The notes beneath the pieces were generated by a model. That model searched no databases and had not been told where the DNA came from. It worked only from the letters and a program-made list of their open reading frames with translations. The position numbers and the translations under genes were made by a program. Shown one piece after another: positions 34,958-44,577 of a stretch of DNA of 64,000 nucleotides. The number at the start of each line of letters is the position of its first letter. The first letter of the stretch is position 1. Origin of the DNA: Ornithinimicrobium pekingense DSM 21552 (GTDB lineage Bacteria; Actinomycetota; Actinomycetes; Actinomycetales; Dermatophilaceae); the NCBI RefSeq assembly GCF_000421185.1, contig NZ_ATWJ01000013.1, forward strand, positions 219,925-283,924. The letters run 5' to 3'.

Positions 34958-37156
34958 TCACACGTCGCGCTCCCAGCGACGTAGCGCCGCGCAGGCGGCG
35001 AGGAACTGCTCGGAGGTGGTCGTGGACAGGTCGAGGCAGGCCTCGTCGAGCCGGTCGGCGATGCCACCGGCCTGCAGCAGCGGCTGGGCGCCGGGGACGT
35101 AGCCGATGTACTTGTAGTGCGAGAACGCGTCGGAGACGAAGTCGCGCGTGGCCGGGTGGCCGGCGAGCTCCTCGGCCCCCGCGCCCTCGCCGAGCAGCGC
35201 CACGGCGTCGAAGAGCACCGACGGGCCGCCGTCGATCTTGTGGTCGACCGGCCGGCGTTCGCCGCCGGCCAGCGTGACCCCGCCGACCTTCAGGCCGATC
35301 GTCTCGACGATCGCACCCCCGTCGGAGAAGGCCTTCGTCAGCGCGTCGAGCGCGGCCCCGTCGACGCCGTCGGTGACCAGGACGCCGAGCTTGCGGCCGG
35401 CGAAGCTCTCCGGCGCCCGGGCCGTCATGCTCAGCGCGGGCGAGGGCGCCAGGTCGTGGTCGGGCTGCACGTGCGGGGTGGTGGCCTCGGGCAGCTCCAT
35501 GCCCAGCCCGTCGGCGACGCCGGCGGCCAGCTCCTCGTCGACGTTGCGCAGGTTGGCCACGATCCGCTCGCGGATGACGGGGATCTCGCACTTGGACAGC
35601 TCGAAGACGAAGGCCATCCGGATGTGGTCCTGCTCGGGCGCGCTCTGGCTGCGCCAGAACTGCCCCGCCTGGGAGTAGTGGTCGGCGAAGGACTCCGCCC
35701 GTACCCGCCGGGTGTCGCCGCTCTCGGGGCGCTCGACCGTGCGGAAGCCCGCCTCCCGGTCGGCCCGCGGCCCGGCGGCGGCGCCGGTGAAGGAGTTGGG
35801 CTCGTAGTTGGCCCGGCCCGCCTGGCGGCCCATCTGCATGTGGCCGTCGCGCTGGAAGTGCGCCACCGGGCAGCGCGGGGCGTTGACCGGCAGCTGGGTG
35901 AAGTTGGTCGAGCCCAGCCGCTTGAGCTGGGTGTCCAGGTAGGAGAAGTTGCGCCCCTGCAGCAGCGGGTCGTTGGTGAAGTCGATGCCGGGCACGACGT
36001 TCTGCGTCATGAACGCCACCTGCTCGGTCTCGCTGAAGACGTTGTCGACGACCCGGTCCAGGCGCATCGTGCCGATGACGCGCAGCGGCACCTGCTCCTC
36101 GGGGATGATCTTCGTCGCGTCGAGGACGTCGAACTCGAAGGAGTCGGCGAAGTCGTCGTCGAAGGTCTGGACGCACAGGTCCCACTCGGGGAAGTCGCCG
36201 TTGTTGATGGCGGTCCACAGGTCACGCCGGTGGAAGTCGGGGTCGGCGCCGTTGATCTTGACCGCCTCGTTCCACACCACCGACTGCAGGCCCTGCCGGG
36301 GCACCCAGTGGAACTTGACGAAGGTGCTGCGCCCCTGGGCGTTCACGAACCGGAAGGTGTGCACCCCGAAGCCCTGCATGAAGCGGAAGGACCGCGGGAT
36401 CGCCCGGTCCGACATCTGCCACAGCAGCATGTGGGTCGACTCCGGCATCAGCCCGACGAAGTCCCAGAAGGTGTCGTGCGCGGACTGGGCCTGGGGCCAG
36501 CCGCGGTCCTGCTCCTCCTTGACCGAGTGCACCAGGTCGGGGAACTTCAGGGCGTCCTGGATGAAGAAGACCGGGATGTTGTTGCCGACGAGGTCCCAGT
36601 TGCCCTCGTCGGTGTAGAACTTCGTGGCGAAGCCGCGCACGTCGCGCGCCAGGTCGAAGGAGCCCAGGTTGCCGGCGACCGTGGAGAAGCGCACGAACAC
36701 CGGCGTCTCCTTGCCGGCCTGCGCGAACAGCGACGCCCGCGTCAGGTCGGAGAGGTCCTCGGCGGCGGTGAAGGTGCCGTGCGCGCCATACCCCCGGGCG
36801 TGCACGACGCGCTCGGGGATCCGCTCGTGGTCGAAGTGGAACATCTTGTCCCGGAAGACGTGGTCCTCCAGGAGGGTGGGGCCCCGGTCGCCGGCCTTGA
36901 GCGAGTTCTGGTCGTCCGAGAGCACCTGTCCCTGGGAGGTCGTCATCGCCGGGATGCCGTCACCCGGCAGCTGGTGCAGCTCGCCGCCCTCGCCCGGCTC
37001 GGTCGCGTCGGTGTAGAGCGGGTTGTCGGCGGCGGCACCGGCGTTGCTCGGCGTGGGCGGCTGCGGCGGGGCCGGGTCCTGCGGGTAGGAGGGCAGCTGC
37101 GGACCACCGTCCTCGACGGCGGGCGCGGCACTCGTGGCGGGGTCGGGCTGGGACAT
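34958..37156 (-). CDS. katE: Large-subunit monofunctional catalase (KatE type)
   Basis: A 732-aa clade-2 catalase that splits hydrogen peroxide in the cytoplasm. The distal His lies in [12 protein letters not shown] (about 118-129), the heme-ligand Tyr in [14 protein letters not shown] (about 400), and the long N-terminal and flavodoxin-like C-terminal domains ([18 protein letters not shown], about 595) are those of HPII enzymes. The ATG at 37156 is supported by GGAGAGG. The SDR gene follows. Confidence 0.93.
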   Translation of the reverse strand: MSQPDPATSAAPAVEDGGPQLPSYPQDPAPPQPPTPSNAGAAADNPLYTDATEPGEGGELHQLPGDGIPAMTTSQGQVLSDDQNSLKAGDRGPTLLEDHVFRDKMFHFDHERIPERVVHARGYGAHGTFTAAEDLSDLTRASLFAQAGKETPVFVRFSTVAGNLGSFDLARDVRGFATKFYTDEGNWDLVGNNIPVFFIQDALKFPDLVHSVKEEQDRGWPQAQSAHDTFWDFVGLMPESTHMLLWQMSDRAIPRSFRFMQGFGVHTFRFVNAQGRSTFVKFHWVPRQGLQSVVWNEAVKINGADPDFHRRDLWTAINNGDFPEWDLCVQTFDDDFADSFEFDVLDATKIIPEEQVPLRVIGTMRLDRVVDNVFSETEQVAFMTQNVVPGIDFTNDPLLQGRNFSYLDTQLKRLGSTNFTQLPVNAPRCPVAHFQRDGHMQMGRQAGRANYEPNSFTGAAAGPRADREAGFRTVERPESGDTRRVRAESFADHYSQAGQFWRSQSAPEQDHIRMAFVFELSKCEIPVIRERIVANLRNVDEELAAGVADGLGMELPEATTPHVQPDHDLAPSPALSMTARAPESFAGRKLGVLVTDGVDGAALDALTKAFSDGGAIVETIGLKVGGVTLAGGERRPVDHKIDGGPSVLFDAVALLGEGAGAEELAGHPATRDFVSDAFSHYKYIGYVPGAQPLLQAGGIADRLDEACLDLSTTTSEQFLAACAALRRWERDV

Positions 37157-37248
37157 GGCAGGGCCTCTCCGGCGGAGTCGTGGACGCCTCCGACGGTATG
37201 GAGTCCCTCCCGCCCCCGCGAGGCGAACGGTCCTGGCGGCGCGGTGCC

Positions 37249-37857
37249 TCAGCGCTTGGGGTTGACCCACCGCCAGCCGCGCGGCGGCTTGCCCGGGTCG
37301 GCGCCCATCTCCCGCACGACGACGTCACCCATGAGCGTGTAGCCGCGCACCACGAGCCGGGCGCCGGTGCGCTGCGCCGGCTCGCGAGGGTCGGTCTCGG
37401 TCTTGACGTCGCCCAGCAGCGTCCCGCCGTTGACGACCACGTCGGTCCCGGGCGGCACGACGATCTTGACGTCGCCCATGAGCGACCAGGTCTCGACCTC
37501 GAGGGTCTCCCCCGGGGTGATGACCTCGCGCAGGTCGAGCTTGAGGTCGCCCATCAGCTGCAGGGCGTTGGTCCTGCGGGCCGCCTGCCACCGGCCGGTG
37601 CGCACGATGTCGCCCATGAACGCCACGAGCGGCTCCGACTTCTCCTGGCGGGCGGGCGGCGGGGCGCCGCGGTAGGGCGGCAGGACCTCTCCCGAGACCG
37701 GCACGACCTCCGGCAGACCCGACCCCGGGCTCTGCGGCCCCGGCAGGGGAGGGGGTGGGGGTGCGTCCTGCGGGCCGCCGGCTGCTGCACCACCGACCTC
37801 GCTCGGGCCGGGCCACCGCTGCGGCTGGTCCTGCTCTCCCCCTGGCCCGTACGTCAT
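37249..37857 (-). CDS. LiaF/DUF1707-related beta-helix protein with MGD repeats
   Basis: A 202-aa protein. The N-terminus (1-75) is Pro/Gly-rich and disordered. From about 78 on, five short repeats carry an (F/L)(M/L)GD motif: [34 protein letters not shown] and LMGDVVVRE. This is the cell-wall-active antibiotics response (LiaF C-terminal) pattern found in envelope-stress proteins. It lacks the DUF1707 head and membrane helices. TACCGT lies 6 nt before the ATG, so it is probably leaderless. Confidence 0.72.
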   Translation of the reverse strand: MTYGPGGEQDQPQRWPGPSEVGGAAAGGPQDAPPPPPLPGPQSPGSGLPEVVPVSGEVLPPYRGAPPPARQEKSEPLVAFMGDIVRTGRWQAARRTNALQLMGDLKLDLREVITPGETLEVETWSLMGDVKIVVPPGTDVVVNGGTLLGDVKTETDPREPAQRTGARLVVRGYTLMGDVVVREMGADPGKPPRGWRWVNPKR

Positions 37858-37916
37858 ACCTCCACGGTAGTCGCCCGACCGCGCCGCTGTCGGCGGGGCC
37901 ACCTACGCTGACGCGC

Positions 37917-38921
37917 ATGGAGTTTCGATACCTCGGCAACAGCGGACTGAAGATCAGCGAGATCACCTACGGCAACTGGCTCACCCACGGGTCCCAGGTG
38001 GAGAACGAGGTCGCCCACCGGTGCGTCCGGGCGGCGCTCGACGCCGGCATCTCGACCTTCGACACCGCCGACGTCTACGCCAACACCAAGGCCGAGAGCG
38101 TGCTGGGGGAGGCGCTGAAGGGCGAGCGCCGCGAGAGCCTGGAGATCTTCACCAAGGTCTACTGGCCGACCGGCCCGGGCGGCAAGAACGACACCGGCCT
38201 GTCCCGCAAGCACGTCATGGAGTCGATCGACGGCTCCCTGCGGCGGCTGCAGACCGACTACGTCGACCTCTACCAGGCCCACCGCTACGACACGGAGACG
38301 CCGCTGGAGGAGACGATGCAGGCCTTCGCCGACACCGTGCGGCAGGGCAAGGCTCTCTACATCGGCGTCTCGGAGTGGACCGCCGACCAGATCCGCGAGG
38401 GCCACCGGTTGAGCACCGAGCTCGGCTTCCAGCTCATCTCCTCCCAGCCGCAGTACTCCATGCTCTGGCGGGTCATCGAGCCCGAGGTCGTGCCGGCGTG
38501 CGAGGAGCTGGGCATCTCCCAGATCGTCTGGAGCCCGATGGCCCAGGGCGTGCTCTCGGGCAAGTACCTGCCCGGGCAGCAGCCCACCGAGGGCCGCGCC
38601 GCCGACGAGAAGATGGGCCGCGGCATGAAGGGCTTCATGTCGGAGGAGACCCTCACGGCCGTCCAGAACCTCAAGCCGCTCGCGGAGGAGGCCGGCCTGA
38701 CGATGCCGCAGCTCGCCGTCGCGTGGGTGCTGCAGAACCCCAACGTCGCGGCGGCGCTCGTCGGCGCCTCCCGGCCGGAGCAGGTGGAGGACAACGTCAG
38801 GGCCGCCGGCGTGAAGCTGGAGTCGGACCTGATGGCGAAGATCGACGAGGTCCTCGGTGGGGTCGTGGAGCGTGACCCGGCCAAGACCGCGCAGAACGCA
38901 CCGCAGGAGCGGGTGGCCTGA
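37917..38921 (+). CDS. Aldo/keto reductase (Kv-beta-like subfamily)
   Basis: A 334-aa (alpha/beta)8 oxidoreductase using NADPH. The catalytic tetrad is visible as Asp/Tyr in FDTADVYAN (about 48-56), Lys in IFTKVYWP and His in YQAHRYD. GVSEWTADQI and the overall shape match the potassium-channel beta-subunit branch of AKRs. TACGCT lies 7 nt before the ATG, with no SD. Substrate unknown. Confidence 0.9.
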   Translation: MEFRYLGNSGLKISEITYGNWLTHGSQVENEVAHRCVRAALDAGISTFDTADVYANTKAESVLGEALKGERRESLEIFTKVYWPTGPGGKNDTGLSRKHVMESIDGSLRRLQTDYVDLYQAHRYDTETPLEETMQAFADTVRQGKALYIGVSEWTADQIREGHRLSTELGFQLISSQPQYSMLWRVIEPEVVPACEELGISQIVWSPMAQGVLSGKYLPGQQPTEGRAADEKMGRGMKGFMSEETLTAVQNLKPLAEEAGLTMPQLAVAWVLQNPNVAAALVGASRPEQVEDNVRAAGVKLESDLMAKIDEVLGGVVERDPAKTAQNAPQERVA

Positions 38922-38925
38922 GGAC

Positions 38926-39537
38926 TCACCCGCGGATCGTCGTCACCACCTCGGTGAGGGACGGTCGGCGCGGGGTCGAGGAGAAGCCGAAGCGGGCGGG
39001 CGGGTCGACCGGGGTCAGCGTGCCCAGGTCGACACCGTCCAGCCTGGCCGTCGCGCCGGTGACGGCGCGCACGTCGGTCGCCCCGTAGTACTCGCGCCGC
39101 CCCTGCCCGGCGCTCCCGCGGGTCCGCACGCCCCGCAGGACGACCCGGGCCACCGGGTCGGTGAGGGTCGACAGCAGCGGGCTGGCGGCGAGCCTGCCGG
39201 GTATGCCGCTCAGCAGCCACCCGAGGGCCGTGCGCGGGCCCAGGGTGGCGTCGAGGGTGAGCGAGGGCGTCGCGACGCGCAGCCGCCCACCGCTCCTGTC
39301 GCCGGTCACCGCGACGTCCTCCACGCGCGTCTCGTCGAAGGTGTAGGTGCCGGTGACGAAGTCGGCCACCTCGTGCGACGGCGCGAGCAGCAGCCGGTGC
39401 CCGTCGGCCCGCTCGACCATGACGTCGGCGAAGGCCCCCAGCGGGGAGCCGTCCCACATCCCGACGACCAGGCGCACCCCGCTGCTCGTCCCCACCCCGA
39501 GGATGCGGCCGGTGAAGGTCCACCTGCGCGACGTCAT
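38926..39537 (-). CDS. Conserved hypothetical protein
   Basis: A 203-aa protein I cannot assign. It is predicted to be mainly beta (TFTGRILGVGTSSGVRLVVGMWDGSPLGAFADVMVERADGHRLLLAPS spans the first strands, given here only as landmarks GTSSG and GMWDGSP). No signal peptide, membrane helix or catalytic motif is seen. It ends 4 nt from the convergent reductase gene and is divergent from the C-S lyase. Confidence 0.65.
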   Translation of the reverse strand: MTSRRWTFTGRILGVGTSSGVRLVVGMWDGSPLGAFADVMVERADGHRLLLAPSHEVADFVTGTYTFDETRVEDVAVTGDRSGGRLRVATPSLTLDATLGPRTALGWLLSGIPGRLAASPLLSTLTDPVARVVLRGVRTRGSAGQGRREYYGATDVRAVTGATARLDGVDLGTLTPVDPPARFGFSSTPRRPSLTEVVTTIRG

Positions 39538-39581
39538 ACCCCCATCCTGTGCCCTGACCGGCGTGCTGACAGGCTGAAGCC

Positions 39582-40733
39582 ATGACCGCCCCGTTCGACC
39601 TGACCCTCGAGCAGATGCGCGAGCACCGCTCCGCCAAGTGGAGCCGCGTGCCGGAGGACGTGCTCCCGGCCTGGACCGCGGAGATGGACGTGCGCACCGC
39701 GCCCGCCATCGCCGAGGCGCTGCGGACCGCGGTGGACCGGTGCGACCTGGGCTACGCGGGCGACCCGGGGCCGGTCACCGAGGCCTTCGCACGCTTCGCC
39801 CGGGACGCCTGGGACTGGGACCCGGGCGCCGGGGACGGCCGGCTGCGGCTCTTCTCCGACGTCGGCCACGGGGTCAAGGAGGTGCTGGCGGCGCTCACGG
39901 AGCCGGGTGACCGGGTCGTGCTCAACCCGCCCGTCTACCTCTCCTTCTACCCCTGGCTGCGCTCGCTGCGCCTGGAGGCGCACGAGGTGCCGATGCTCGA
40001 CGTGGCCGCAGGCGGACGCCTGGACCTCGAGGGTATGGAGCGCGCGCTCGCCTCGGGCACCCGCGTGGTGCTGCTGTGCAGCCCGCACAACCCGCTCGGC
40101 CACGTCTACCCCCGGGAGGACCTGGCGGCGCTGGCCGACCTGGCCGTCCAGCACGGCGCGGTCGTCGTGTCCGACGAGATCCACGCCCCGCTCGTGCACC
40201 CCGGCAGCCCCCGGCCCTTCGTGCCGTGGCTGACCGTCTCCGACGCCGCGCGGGAGGTGGGCATCGCGCTCCACTCGCCCTCCAAGGCCTGGAACACCGC
40301 GGGGCTCAAGCTCGCGGTCGGCGTGACCGCCTCCGCCGGGCGCTGGCCGGACATCCGCCCGGAGGCCGACTGGGCGCCCTCGATCATGGGCCAGTACGCC
40401 GCGGTCGCGGCCTACACCGAGGGCCGCGACTGGCTGGCCACGGTCACCGCCGCGCTGGAGGAGCGCACCGGCCAGCTGGTGGACCTGCTCGCCGACGTGC
40501 TGCCGGACGTGCGCTTCGCCCCGGGCAGCGCCTCCTACCTGGCGTGGCTGGACTGCCGGGAGCTGGGCCTGGGCGAGGACCCCGCGCGGACGTTCCTGGA
40601 GCGGGGCCGAGTGCTGCTCTCCCCCGGGCCGGCGTTCGGCGCCGGCGGCGAGGGGTTCGCCCGTCTCAACATCGGCACCAGCGAGGAGCTGATGGTCGAG
40701 GCGGTGCGCCGGATGCGGTCCGCCCTGGACTGA
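39582..40733 (+). CDS. MalY/PatB-type cystathionine beta-lyase (C-S lyase)
   Basis: A 383-aa PLP enzyme that cleaves C-S bonds of cystathionine or cysteine conjugates. Family features are LPAWTAEMDVRTAPAI (about 28), CSPHNPLGHVYPREDL (about 166), SDEIHAPLVHPG (about 197) and the PLP lysine in SPSKAWNTAGLK (about 230). CAGGCT lies 6 nt before the ATG with CTGTGC 17 nt further up, and there is no SD (leaderless). Confidence 0.9.
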   Translation: MTAPFDLTLEQMREHRSAKWSRVPEDVLPAWTAEMDVRTAPAIAEALRTAVDRCDLGYAGDPGPVTEAFARFARDAWDWDPGAGDGRLRLFSDVGHGVKEVLAALTEPGDRVVLNPPVYLSFYPWLRSLRLEAHEVPMLDVAAGGRLDLEGMERALASGTRVVLLCSPHNPLGHVYPREDLAALADLAVQHGAVVVSDEIHAPLVHPGSPRPFVPWLTVSDAAREVGIALHSPSKAWNTAGLKLAVGVTASAGRWPDIRPEADWAPSIMGQYAAVAAYTEGRDWLATVTAALEERTGQLVDLLADVLPDVRFAPGSASYLAWLDCRELGLGEDPARTFLERGRVLLSPGPAFGAGGEGFARLNIGTSEELMVEAVRRMRSALD

Positions 40734-40742
40734 CGGGGCGGG

Positions 40743-41873
40743 CTACTCCCCGGGGCAGCGGATGGCCCCGACCCGGGCCAGCCCGGCCAGGTCGCCGGGG
40801 CCGAACCCGACGCGGCCGGTGGTGTTGACCCCCGCCATGAGCTCCCCGTCGTCGTCGACGTGGTCCAGGCCCAGCACGTGGCCGAGCTCGTGGTCGAGGA
40901 CGGCGGCGTGCTGCTCCCACCGGGTCAGGTCGCTGGTGTCCAGCACGACCTGGCCGCTCGCGTGCCACAGGCGGCCGTCCGGTCCCTCGACGTAGGTGGC
41001 ACCGCCCAGCCCGGCCGACCGGCCCTCGAGGGAGGGGACCGACACCGGGTCTGCCCACGACACCAGGACGGAGGCCCCGAGCTCGCGGGGGCGGTCGCTC
41101 CAGACCTCGTCCGTCTCCCCCACCAGCGTCAGGTCGAGCCCGGAGGCGGCGCTGACCCGGCCCAGCGAGGCCAGCACGATCTCGGCCCAACCCTCCGGCG
41201 CCCCGTCGGGGTTGACCGCCACGGGGACCGACCCGCACGGGGAGAAGCCCACCGGCTCGTCGGTGCCGGGCTGGGTCTGGAGGAAGGCGTAGGAGCCGCC
41301 GGCGCCCGGGTCGACGGCGGGCAGGACCCGCACCCCTCGGGCCGGCTCCCAGCCCCAGAAGGACGACCCCGCAGGGGGCGTCCACCGCTGGACGACCTCG
41401 TCCAGGAGCCCGTCCTGCCACCGTCTCCCGGCGTCCGTCTCCGCCCCGGACGCCGCGTCCTGCTGGTCCGCCGCGGTCGCGCCACCGGCCAGCCCGGGGT
41501 CGGCGCCCGGCAGGCCGAGGACCGACCGTCCGGTCGCGGCCACCCACCCGCGCAGGGCTGTCGTCTGCTCGGCGAAGGTGACCACGCCTCCCGCGAGGAG
41601 CAGCGCCACCAGGAAGAGGACGAGCGGCCCGCGCCGGCGGCGGGTCCGACGCGGGGCCCGGTGCGAGCCGCGCACCGGGACCGGGTCGTGGGCCCGCAGC
41701 GGTGCGACACCCTCCGGGGAGTGGTGGCGCCAGGTCGTGTCAGGCCGTTGGGACGGGTGGCCCGGCGGCGCACCCCCCAACCCGTAGCGGCGGTCCCACT
41801 CGTCCAGCTGGGCGAGCCGTCGCTCCAGCTCCTCGGCCCGCCGCCTCCGCGCGGCCCTCTCGAACAACCCCAT
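40743..41873 (-). CDS. Membrane-anchored matrixin-like zinc metalloprotease
   Basis: A 376-aa protein. A charged cytoplasmic head (1-80) precedes one membrane helix (about 83-103), so it is type II with the catalytic part outside. The metzincin zinc motif HELGHVLGLDH (about 330-340) is followed by ELMAG, the Met-turn. The N-terminal part of the domain has CGSVPVAVNPDGAPEGWAEIVLASL. A shorter paralogue with the same organisation lies at 52542-53255. CAGAAT lies 6 nt before the ATG. Target unknown. Confidence 0.85.
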   Translation of the reverse strand: MGLFERAARRRRAEELERRLAQLDEWDRRYGLGGAPPGHPSQRPDTTWRHHSPEGVAPLRAHDPVPVRGSHRAPRRTRRRRGPLVLFLVALLLAGGVVTFAEQTTALRGWVAATGRSVLGLPGADPGLAGGATAADQQDAASGAETDAGRRWQDGLLDEVVQRWTPPAGSSFWGWEPARGVRVLPAVDPGAGGSYAFLQTQPGTDEPVGFSPCGSVPVAVNPDGAPEGWAEIVLASLGRVSAASGLDLTLVGETDEVWSDRPRELGASVLVSWADPVSVPSLEGRSAGLGGATYVEGPDGRLWHASGQVVLDTSDLTRWEQHAAVLDHELGHVLGLDHVDDDGELMAGVNTTGRVGFGPGDLAGLARVGAIRCPGE

Positions 41874-41980
41874 CAGCGCATTCTGGCCTACCGCGGCCCG
41901 CCGTGGGGAGGTTACGCCGGACCCGCACCCGGCCGCCCGGAGCGGAGGGTGTGGACAGGGCGTGGCACCGGTGGAATCCT

Positions 41981-42835
41981 GTGCTGGCCTGCGAGGAGAG
42001 TGAGGCGGTCACGGACACGACGGCGTGGTGGATGGAGGTCGCGGCGGAGGTCCTCGCCGAGAGCGAGGTCGGGACCGCCCGCGGCGTCCTGGCGGCCGCC
42101 CTGCTGACCCGGACGGGAGCGGCCAACGCGGCGCGCGTCCACGTCGACTGCGAGGGACGGGTCCGCTGGTTCCGCACCGGACCCGCGCCGGACGTCCCGC
42201 CGGAGGAGATGCCCACCCCCGAGGACATGCGACGCCACCCGCTCTTCCACCACCACGTCGTCTCGCGCCGCATGGCCCCGGTGCTGCTGACCGACCTCAT
42301 GGCCGGCGGTCTGAGACTGGACCCCGACACCCTGGCCATCATCGACCGGCTCCGCATCACCGTCCACCAGCTCTCGGTGCCGGTGGAGCCGCCGACACCC
42401 GAGGCCGGCTACGACGGGTGGCTCCTGGTCGGCGAGGCCGTCCTGTCGAGGGCGGCGGTGGAGGAGATGACCCGGATGCAGCCCCTGCTGCGCGGCCTCG
42501 ACCGGCACCTGCGCCTGCTCGGGGACCTGGTGCCCCGCGCGGCGTGTCCCCTGCTCACGCCGCGCGAGGCCGTCGTGCTCGCCATGCTCGCCGAGGGCTC
42601 GACGGTCACGGCGATGAGTCGCCGCCTGCTCATCTCCCCGCGCACCGTGCACAAGCACCAGGAGAACCTCTACCGCAAGCTGACGGCGGTCGACCGCCTC
42701 TCTGCGGTCCTGCGGGGCCAGGAGCTCGGGCTGCTACCCCGTCGGCAGCCCGCGGCCCCCGGCCCCCCTTCCGGCCCCGGTTCCGTGGTGGCGCCTACAT
42801 CGGCGGCATCATCGGCACGCAGCCGGCCTCCATGA
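41981..42835 (+). CDS. LuxR-type helix-turn-helix regulator
   Basis: A 284-aa regulator with a GAF-like N-terminal region (about 10-185) and a C-terminal LuxR/GerE domain (LTPREAVVLAMLAEGSTVTAMSRRLLISPRTVHKHQENLYRKL is the region near 200-245; PRTVHKHQ is the recognition helix). The start is uncertain: GTG at 41981 is used, while an ATG at 42032 would shorten it by 17 residues. Its 3' end overlaps the convergent secreted-protein gene by 41 nt. Confidence 0.78.
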   Translation: MLACEESEAVTDTTAWWMEVAAEVLAESEVGTARGVLAAALLTRTGAANAARVHVDCEGRVRWFRTGPAPDVPPEEMPTPEDMRRHPLFHHHVVSRRMAPVLLTDLMAGGLRLDPDTLAIIDRLRITVHQLSVPVEPPTPEAGYDGWLLVGEAVLSRAAVEEMTRMQPLLRGLDRHLRLLGDLVPRAACPLLTPREAVVLAMLAEGSTVTAMSRRLLISPRTVHKHQENLYRKLTAVDRLSAVLRGQELGLLPRRQPAAPGPPSGPGSVVAPTSAASSARSRPP

Positions 42836-43229
42836 TGTGGGCGACCGCCAGCTCGGCGAGGGCCCCGAAGTCGTCGTCGGAGAGGTACTCGAACGGCGTC
42901 GGCGCCTTGCCCTTGCCCATCGCCCCGCTGCCCACGATGGCGCGGCTGTGGATGAGCGGCTCCTGAGTCAGGCCCTCGTCCACCATCCACGCCGCCACGG
43001 CGTCGTCGACGGCCCCCCCGCACTTCTCGACGTCACCGGGCGCGAGGAAGATCATCGTCCCGAGGTCGCTGAGCGGCGTCCACGCGGTCCCACCCGCGAG
43101 GTGGTGCTGGTAGGCGGCGTCCGCCCACTGGTCCTTGTAGCAGTGATGGGCCGATGCTGCGCCGGCACTGGTGACCAGACCGGCCGCGGCGAGCGCCGCG
43201 GCATACCTGACCCGGGTCGACATCCGCAT
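42795..43229 (-). CDS. Small secreted protein, unknown function
   Basis: A 144-aa protein with a Sec signal peptide (MRMSTRVRYAAALAAAG then cleavage after ASA, near 27). The mature part starts HHCYKDQW and has three cysteines in all (Cys30, one near 70 in EKCGGAV, one near 138 in EAGCVP). RBS GGAAGGA fixes the ATG at 43229. The function is not recognised. It is divergent from the saccharopine dehydrogenase gene. Confidence 0.7.
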   Translation of the reverse strand: MRMSTRVRYAAALAAAGLVTSAGAASAHHCYKDQWADAAYQHHLAGGTAWTPLSDLGTMIFLAPGDVEKCGGAVDDAVAAWMVDEGLTQEPLIHSRAIVGSGAMGKGKAPTPFEYLSDDDFGALAELAVAHIMEAGCVPMMPPM

Positions 43230-43310
43230 GACAGTTCCTTCCACGTCCGGGCGCCCACCGGGACCGGTGGCGCTCACGCGCACCACGGTCCCGGAGGGCG
43301 GACCGAAGGG

Positions 43311-43344
43311 CCATACGCACGAGTGCGTATGGACTGCATACCCT
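43311..43344 (+). promoter_or_regulatory. Perfect 10-2-10 palindrome and -10 of saccharopine dehydrogenase gene
   Basis: CCATACGCAC (43311-43320) and GTGCGTATGG (43323-43332) form a perfect inverted repeat with a 2-bp centre, the size of a TetR-family operator. A TACCCT -10 (43339-43344) lies 6 bp downstream and the ATG a further 6 nt on, so the site occupies the promoter spacer of a leaderless gene. Confidence 0.7.
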
Positions 43345-43350
43345 TGCCCC

Positions 43351-44388
43351 ATGTCCCGACCCCACCTGTGGATCCGCGCCGAGGCCCGCCCCACCGAGCA
43401 GCGCGTGCCCATCGTCCCCGCGCACGCCGCCCAGCTGATCTCCGACGGCTTCGAGGTCACGGTCGAGGAGTCGCCGACGCGGGTCGTCCCCCTCGAGGAC
43501 TATGTCGCGGCCGGGTGCGCGACCGTCCCGGCCGGCTCCTGGCCCGACGCGCCCGAGGGCGCGGTCGTCGTCGGCATCAAGGAGCTGCCCGAGGACCCCG
43601 CCGACCTGCGGCACACCCACGTCTTCTTCGCGCACGCCTACAAGGGCCAGGAGGGCTCGCAGGAGGTGCTCGACCGCTTCCGCCGCGGCGGTGGTGAGCT
43701 GCTCGACGTCGAGTACCTCACCGTCGGCGGCAAACGGGTCGTCGCCTTCGGGTTCTGGGCGGGCTACGTGGGCGCGGCGCTCTCCGTGCTGCGCCACCGC
43801 GGCCTGCTCGACGGCGCCGTCGCACCGATGACGCGCGAGGACCTCGACGACCGGCTGCGGGGCAGCGCCGGCGAGACGCCCGAGCGCGCCCTGGTGATCG
43901 GCGCCCGGGGCCGCTCTGGCCAGGGGGCCGTCGAGGCCCTCACCGTGGCCGGCTGCGCCGTCACCCGGTGGGACCGTCCGCAGACCGCGCGGCTGGACAA
44001 GGCGGCGTTGCTGGACCACGACCTCCTGGTCAACTGCGTCGTCAGCGCCGGCGCCGGCGGCCAGGAGGCGTTCGTGACGGCTGCCGACCTGGACGCGCCG
44101 CGGCGGCTGCGGGTGGTCGGGGACGTCACCTGCGACGTCACCTCCGAGGCCAACCTCGTCCCGGTCAACACCGCGGTCACGACCTGGACCGAGCCGGTGC
44201 GTCGTCTCGGCCCCGAGGAGCACCCGCTGGAGGTCATCGCCATCGACAACCTGCCCTCCCTGCTCCCGCGGGAGTCGAGCGAGAGCTTCTCGGCCGAGCT
44301 CACCCCGCTGCTGCCCGACCTGGCCGACCGTGCGGGCCCGTGGGCAGCGAGCCTGGAGTGGTTCCGCCGGCACGTGCACCAGGGCTGA
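43351..44388 (+). CDS. Saccharopine dehydrogenase-like (Lys-forming type)
   Basis: A 345-aa protein resembling the alanine dehydrogenase/PNT-related lysine-forming saccharopine dehydrogenases. The N-terminal substrate domain has WIRAEARPTEQRVPIVPAHAA (about 7-27), the domain boundary HVFFAHAYKGQEG lies near 90, and the nucleotide-binding part has LVIGARGRSGQGAVEAL (about 185) and VGDVTCDVTSEAN. It would interconvert saccharopine with lysine and 2-oxoglutarate using NAD. The gene is leaderless and sits under a palindromic operator. Confidence 0.83.
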   Translation: MSRPHLWIRAEARPTEQRVPIVPAHAAQLISDGFEVTVEESPTRVVPLEDYVAAGCATVPAGSWPDAPEGAVVVGIKELPEDPADLRHTHVFFAHAYKGQEGSQEVLDRFRRGGGELLDVEYLTVGGKRVVAFGFWAGYVGAALSVLRHRGLLDGAVAPMTREDLDDRLRGSAGETPERALVIGARGRSGQGAVEALTVAGCAVTRWDRPQTARLDKAALLDHDLLVNCVVSAGAGGQEAFVTAADLDAPRRLRVVGDVTCDVTSEANLVPVNTAVTTWTEPVRRLGPEEHPLEVIAIDNLPSLLPRESSESFSAELTPLLPDLADRAGPWAASLEWFRRHVHQG

Positions 44389-44411
44389 GGACGCCCGGGG
44401 CACCGTGCGGC

Positions 44412-44427
44412 GTAACGATTGCGTAAC
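44412..44427 (+). promoter_or_regulatory. GlnR-like box upstream of amino-acid ABC operon
   Basis: GTAAC-GATTGC-GTAAC (44412-44427) fits the actinobacterial GlnR consensus gTnAC-N6-GnAAC. It lies about 120 bp upstream of the probable -10 TACGTT (44535-44540, with ACGACA 17 bp before it). This suggests activation under nitrogen limitation. Confidence 0.5.
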
Positions 44428-44456
44428 GGACGACCCGCCGCCGCGGCGGGGCGTCC
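44428..44456 (+). terminator. Strong hairpin after saccharopine dehydrogenase gene
   Basis: GGACG-A-CCCGCCGC (44428-44441) pairs with GCGGCGGG-G-CGTCC (44443-44456), one A/G mismatch, around a single-base centre. It lies between the dehydrogenase and the ABC operon. Confidence 0.6.
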
Positions 44457-44577
44457 GGCCGTCCCAAGGCGCGCGCGCGTAGCAAACCGCGCCCGCCACT
44501 CGCAACACGGCACGACAGAACTCCCGGCCCTCGCTACGTTGGCAGGAAAGACCCCCGACGACCCGAGGAGCAGACCC

